Shown here: piece by piece, positions 5,354-8,252 of the stretch
How positions within the stretch are numbered: the first letter of the stretch is position 1
Layout: each line of letters opens with the position of its first letter
Origin: Rhodospirillales bacterium
GTDB taxonomy: Bacteria; Pseudomonadota; Alphaproteobacteria; Rhodospirillales; UBA2165
Length of the DNA: 8,252 nt
Assembly (NCBI GenBank): GCA_013204125.1
Contig: JABMOP010000353.1
Coordinates: forward strand, 1 to 8,252
Direction: 5' to 3'
Notes under the pieces: model-generated
The model's input: only the letters and a program-made list of their open reading frames with translations
Database searches by the model: none
What the model was told of the DNA's origin: nothing
Position numbers and translations under genes: made by a program

Positions 5354-6357
5354 TGATCATTGATTGCCACGGACATTTCACCACCGCGCCGGACGCCCTT
5401 TGGGATTGGCGCGACAGCCAAATGAAGGCTTACGGCGACGATTCCTTGCCGCGCCCCGACAGGATGGCGCTTGAAATCAGCGACGATATGATCCGCGAAA
5501 GCCTGGAAAGCGCGCAGCTTAAATTGCAGAACGAGCGCGGCACCGATTTGACCATTTTTTCGCCGCGCGCCTCGGCCATGGGCCACCACGAAGGCGACGC
5601 CTCGGTTTCCGAAATCTGGACGATGATTTCCAACGATATGATCCACCGGGCGGTGCAGCTTTTTCCCGATAATTTTGTCGGCGTCGGCCAATTGCCCCAA
5701 TCACCGGGGGTGAACCCGAAAAACTGCATCCCCGAATTGGAGCGCATGGTGAACGAGTTGGGCTTCATCGGCTGCAACCTCAACCCCGATCCGTCCGGCG
5801 GTTTTTGGGTCGATCCGCCGATGTTCGATAAATGGTGGTACCCCGTATATGAAAAAATGTGCGAATTGGACGTGCCGGCGATGATCCATGTGACGCGGTC
5901 GTGCAATCCTAATTTTCATTTCACCGGATCGCATTATATTTGCGCCGACACCACGGTTTTCATGCAATTGGTCGAATCTAATCTGTTTAAGGATTTTCCC
6001 GAACTGAAATTCATCATCCCCCATGGCGGCGGCGCGGTGCCGTATCATTGGGGCCGTTACCGCGGCCTTGCCCAGGCGATGGACAAGATGCTCGACGATC
6101 ATGTGATGAACAATGTCTATTTCGACACCTGCGTCTATCATCAGCCGGGCATCGATTTGCTGACCAAGGTCATCCCGATCAAGAATATCTTGTTCGCCTC
6201 GGAAATGGTCGGCGCGGTGCGCGGCGTCGATCCCGAAACCGGCTTCAATTTCGACGACACCAAGCGCTATATCGATGGATCGACGACGTTATCGGCTGCC
6301 GAGAAACAGGCGATATTTGAAGACAATACACGCCGTGTGTTTTCGCGGCTGAAGTAA
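5353..6357 (+). CDS. ligJ: Amidohydrolase-superfamily enzyme resembling 4-oxalomesaconate hydratase (LigJ)
   Basis: A 334-residue protein with the start MIIDCHGHF, whose H6 and H8 form the first metal motif. H179 (AMIHV), H224 (FIIPHGGGAVPYHWGRYRG) and E284 (ILFASEMVGAVRG) lie where the superfamily places its remaining metal or catalytic residues. From memory it follows Sphingobium LigJ closely along its length: TIFSPRASAM (67-76), ELGFIGCNLNPDP (135-147), FWYP-like WWYP, NNVYFDTCVYHQPGI (253-267) and DDTKRYID. LigJ adds water to 4-oxalomesaconate to give 4-carboxy-4-hydroxy-2-oxoadipate in the protocatechuate 4,5-cleavage pathway; related GalB enzymes do this in gallate breakdown but belong to another family. 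ATG 5353 overlaps the aldolase stop (TAATG), with GGGAG at 5342-5346. Alternatives are ACMSD- or gamma-resorcylate-type decarboxylases, which share the fold; the motifs favour the hydratase. Confidence 0.85.
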   Translation: MIIDCHGHFTTAPDALWDWRDSQMKAYGDDSLPRPDRMALEISDDMIRESLESAQLKLQNERGTDLTIFSPRASAMGHHEGDASVSEIWTMISNDMIHRAVQLFPDNFVGVGQLPQSPGVNPKNCIPELERMVNELGFIGCNLNPDPSGGFWVDPPMFDKWWYPVYEKMCELDVPAMIHVTRSCNPNFHFTGSHYICADTTVFMQLVESNLFKDFPELKFIIPHGGGAVPYHWGRYRGLAQAMDKMLDDHVMNNVYFDTCVYHQPGIDLLTKVIPIKNILFASEMVGAVRGVDPETGFNFDDTKRYIDGSTTLSAAEKQAIFEDNTRRVFSRLK

Positions 6358-6411
6358 CGGCAACAAGGTGTTTGACCTTACCCGTACCGGAAGCTTTAAG
6401 GTCCGGCCTTG

Positions 6412-6882
6412 ATGTCGAAAAACGCCAAACTCACCCTTCTCGGGGTTGCCCTGCTGGCCCTTATTGCCGGCGGCGCGGCCTTGCTTACCATCTTTGGCTC
6501 TTCCAGCGGGACGCAAGGGACCGATGCGGGCAATCTCGCTGTCGTTGCCGCCGGGGAAAAACTTTACGCCAGAACCTGCGCGTCCTGCCACGGGGCAAAT
6601 CTGGAAGGGCAGAAAAATTGGCGACAAGCTTTGCCGGACGGCGGCGTCCCTGCCCCGCCCCATGATAAAACCGGCCATACCTGGCACCATACGGATAAGT
6701 TATTATTCGATTATACCAAATTAGGCGGCGCGGCGATGACGCCCAAGGACTTCAAAAGCAACATGCCGGGATTTGCCGATATTTTGAGCGACAGCGAAAT
6801 TTGGGCTGTGCTATCATTCATTAAAAGCCGCTGGCCCGAACAAATTCGCCTGCGCCAAGATGCAATGAGCAAACGTCAATAA
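6412..6882 (+). CDS. Small class I cytochrome c, N-terminally anchored or exported
   Basis: A 156-residue protein. Residues 7-29 form a hydrophobic helix after a basic start (SKNAK) with no clear cleavage site, so it is probably a membrane anchor facing the periplasm, though a signal peptide is possible. A Ser/Gly/Thr-rich linker follows. The single haem c motif is C56-A-S-C59-H60, and the likely sixth ligand is M118 in SNMPGFADIL, inside the usual cytochrome c C-terminal helix context (SDSEIWAVLSFIKSRWP). A His-rich middle (PPHDKTGHTWHH) separates the two. An in-frame TTG lies directly before ATG 6412; ATG is preferred. The only Shine-Dalgarno candidate is a weak AAGG at 6398-6401, lying in a small palindrome (AAGGTCCGGCCTT). 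It follows the LigJ-like gene by 54 bases and is 20 bases before a second cytochrome c. It would carry electrons in the periplasm; its partners are unknown. Confidence 0.87.
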   Translation: MSKNAKLTLLGVALLALIAGGAALLTIFGSSSGTQGTDAGNLAVVAAGEKLYARTCASCHGANLEGQKNWRQALPDGGVPAPPHDKTGHTWHHTDKLLFDYTKLGGAAMTPKDFKSNMPGFADILSDSEIWAVLSFIKSRWPEQIRLRQDAMSKRQ

Positions 6883-6902
6883 ATTTGAAAGTGCAATCCA
6901 AA

Positions 6903-7286
6903 ATGAAAAAATTAATGACGGTCTTGGTAATGTTGGGCATCGCCGCAATATTTGCCCCCGCTGCCCTTGCAACCAATCACGCAAAAAATTCGGCCGGCGC
7001 CGTCCCCGGCGGCATCGGTCTTGGCAAAGCATTGTTTAATAAAAATTGCGCGTCTTGCCACGGCGTGAGTTTGAAAGGCACCGAAAACGGCCCGCCGTTC
7101 CTTCATCGTTTTTATCATCCCGGCCATCATGCTGACGGATCGTTTTTTATTGCTGTGACGCGCGGCGTCCGTCAGCACCATTGGAAATTCGGTAATATGG
7201 AACCGCTCCCAGGCGTCAGCCGACCGATGATAACGTCGATCGTTAAATATGTCCGCTACATGCAAAAACAAGCCGGTATTTTCTAG
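6903..7286 (+). CDS. Small periplasmic cytochrome c, histidine-rich
   Basis: A 127-residue exported protein. It has a signal peptide (MKKLMTVLVML, hydrophobic core, probable cleavage after ALA at residue 23), then one haem motif C49-A-S-C52-H53. A likely axial methionine is M99 in FGNMEPLPGVS, and the final helix is SIVKYVRYMQKQ. Between them lies a cluster of histidines (HRFYHPGHHADG at 68-79 and RQHHW at 90-94), unusual for such a short cytochrome and possibly binding a second metal. ATG 6903 gives the best signal peptide; TTG 6885 and GTG 6891 are possible starts, and none has a good ribosome binding site. It starts 20 bases after the first cytochrome and is probably co-translated. The gene ends in TAG (7284-7286), 6 bases from the stop of the convergent MFS gene, and no terminator is visible between them. 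Confidence 0.85.
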   Translation: MKKLMTVLVMLGIAAIFAPAALATNHAKNSAGAVPGGIGLGKALFNKNCASCHGVSLKGTENGPPFLHRFYHPGHHADGSFFIAVTRGVRQHHWKFGNMEPLPGVSRPMITSIVKYVRYMQKQAGIF

Positions 7287-7292
7287 CGCCTG

Positions 7293-8252
7293 TTATGTGT
7301 CTTCGGTCCGGGTTTCCATCAATTGCCTGATCCTTGCCCGGTATTTGAGGAAGATCACCGATCCCAAAATAAAGCTGACCGACGCACCGATGGCGACCGG
7401 TGCTTGCAGGCCGTAGATGACCGAGAAGGCGCCGAACAGCATGGCGCCCAACGCCGGCGCGCCTCTGAAGGTGAGGCTATAAAGGCTCATGGCGCGCGCC
7501 CGCATGGAGCCCTGCACCGCGCTTTGAATGAGGATTTGCGCGCAATTTCCCGAAGTGGACATGGAAAATCCGAACATGGCGACGGCCATCATGCCGATGA
7601 GGATATGGCCGGTAACGGCAAAGGCGAAGACGAACGCCGCGTTCCCGATGAAGCCTAAGAAAAAAATGGTTGTCGTGCCTTGAATACGGTTGCGGTTGGC
7701 GATCCACAGGCTGCCGCACATGCCGCCGACCCCGAACGACGACATTAGCGCGCCCAGGGTTTCCGGCCCGCCTTTGAATACATCGCCGGCAAATCCGGGC
7801 ATCAGTTCAGGCAGATGGCGCACCAACACCCCGCCCGCCAACGCCAATATGAGGATCGGCGCGATACCTTTATGGCCGAACAAATATCGGAGCGCTTCGT
7901 AGATGTCGGTAACGAGGCTGCGCCCGCCGCCGGACACATGTTCGCTTTCGCTTAGTTTCAAGCGGCGGAGAACCAGGTAATGGGGCGTGAAGGCGATGGC
8001 CGCAATGGCAAATGTCCAACCGGCGCCGATGCCGGCAATGGCGAGGCCTGCAAAAGCCGGTCCGATAAAAGTCGCCGAATTGAACGAAACCGCGGTTAGG
8101 GCGATGGCGCCCGATAGATCCTCTTTCGGCACCAGATTGGGGGCAATGGTCATGCGCGCCGGTGTCGCCATAGATTCGATTGAGCCCAGAAGAAAAGCCA
8201 GGACAAGGATCGCCCAAGCGTTGATGAGCCCCGCCAGAGCCAGCGCCGCCAA
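7293..8252 (-). CDS. MFS transporter (MFS_3 / EntS-like exporter family), N-terminal part outside the window
   Basis: This is the C-terminal 319 residues of a multi-pass inner-membrane permease, entering from the right edge. The first visible residues lie within a membrane helix, so the protein probably begins roughly 90-100 residues beyond the window. The stretch ESMATPARMTIAPNLVPKED followed by LSGAIALTAVSFNSATFIGP matches the characteristic central segment of the MFS_3 group, which includes the enterobactin exporter EntS: (D/S)xPARxxxxPxLVPxxxLxxAIALxSxxFNxARxxGPAxAG. It then shows the central cytoplasmic loop (LRRLKLSESEH), about six more hydrophobic helices and a short basic-acidic tail (QLMETRTEDT). 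Proton-driven efflux is the usual role; the substrate is unknown. It is convergent with the second cytochrome gene, 6 bases apart, with no functional link implied. Confidence 0.88.
   Translation of the reverse strand: MAALALAGLINAWAILVLAFLLGSIESMATPARMTIAPNLVPKEDLSGAIALTAVSFNSATFIGPAFAGLAIAGIGAGWTFAIAAIAFTPHYLVLRRLKLSESEHVSGGGRSLVTDIYEALRYLFGHKGIAPILILALAGGVLVRHLPELMPGFAGDVFKGGPETLGALMSSFGVGGMCGSLWIANRNRIQGTTTIFFLGFIGNAAFVFAFAVTGHILIGMMAVAMFGFSMSTSGNCAQILIQSAVQGSMRARAMSLYSLTFRGAPALGAMLFGAFSVIYGLQAPVAIGASVSFILGSVIFLKYRARIRQLMETRTEDT

Noticed and set aside
5140..5700. Antisense open frame of 186 codons opposite the aldolase/LigJ-like junction
   Set aside because: It spans the junction of two confidently identified genes on the other strand and shows no domain; it is a codon-bias shadow.

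Overview
The window looks like part of a proteobacterial, probably alphaproteobacterial, chromosome. This is inferred from the moderately GC-rich coding sequence, strong Shine-Dalgarno sites, tightly overlapping genes, and a gene set typical of environmental oligotrophs: a NitT/TauT-type ABC importer, aromatic or organic-acid catabolic enzymes, small c-type cytochromes and an MFS permease. No rRNA, tRNA, CRISPR array, insertion sequence or phage gene was seen.

Layout. (1) 1-2878, plus strand: an ABC importer operon of ATPase (5'-truncated), two different permeases and a periplasmic binding protein. The first three genes overlap. The binding-protein frame is interrupted by a single in-frame TAG at 2720-2722 and then stays open for 51 more codons with family-like sequence. 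A strong intrinsic terminator (2904-2938) closes the operon. (2) 2937-4294, minus strand, convergent to the importer: a fumarylacetoacetate-hydrolase (FAH) family enzyme and a GFA-type zinc protein, overlapping by one base. (3) 4295-4489: a divergent intergenic region carrying an imperfect inverted repeat built from CACAGAG units. (4) 4490-6357, plus strand: an HpcH/HpaI-family aldolase and an amidohydrolase-superfamily enzyme resembling 4-oxalomesaconate hydratase (LigJ), again overlapping by one base. (5) 6412-7286, plus strand: two small CXXCH cytochromes c. (6) 7293-8252, minus strand: the C-terminal part of an MFS permease, running off the window.

How the genes may work together. The LigJ-like hydratase would make 4-carboxy-4-hydroxy-2-oxoadipate, the kind of 2-oxo acid that a metal-dependent class II aldolase splits to pyruvate plus oxaloacetate. 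The coupled aldolase and hydratase therefore look like a lower meta-cleavage pathway module (protocatechuate or gallate 4,5-cleavage type). The divergent FAH protein could act on related oxo-acid intermediates, and the importer could supply a small anionic substrate. The individual family calls are firm; the pathway assembly is inference. The most unusual observation is the amber codon in the binding-protein gene. The CACAGAG inverted repeat and the aldolase/LigJ pairing come next.
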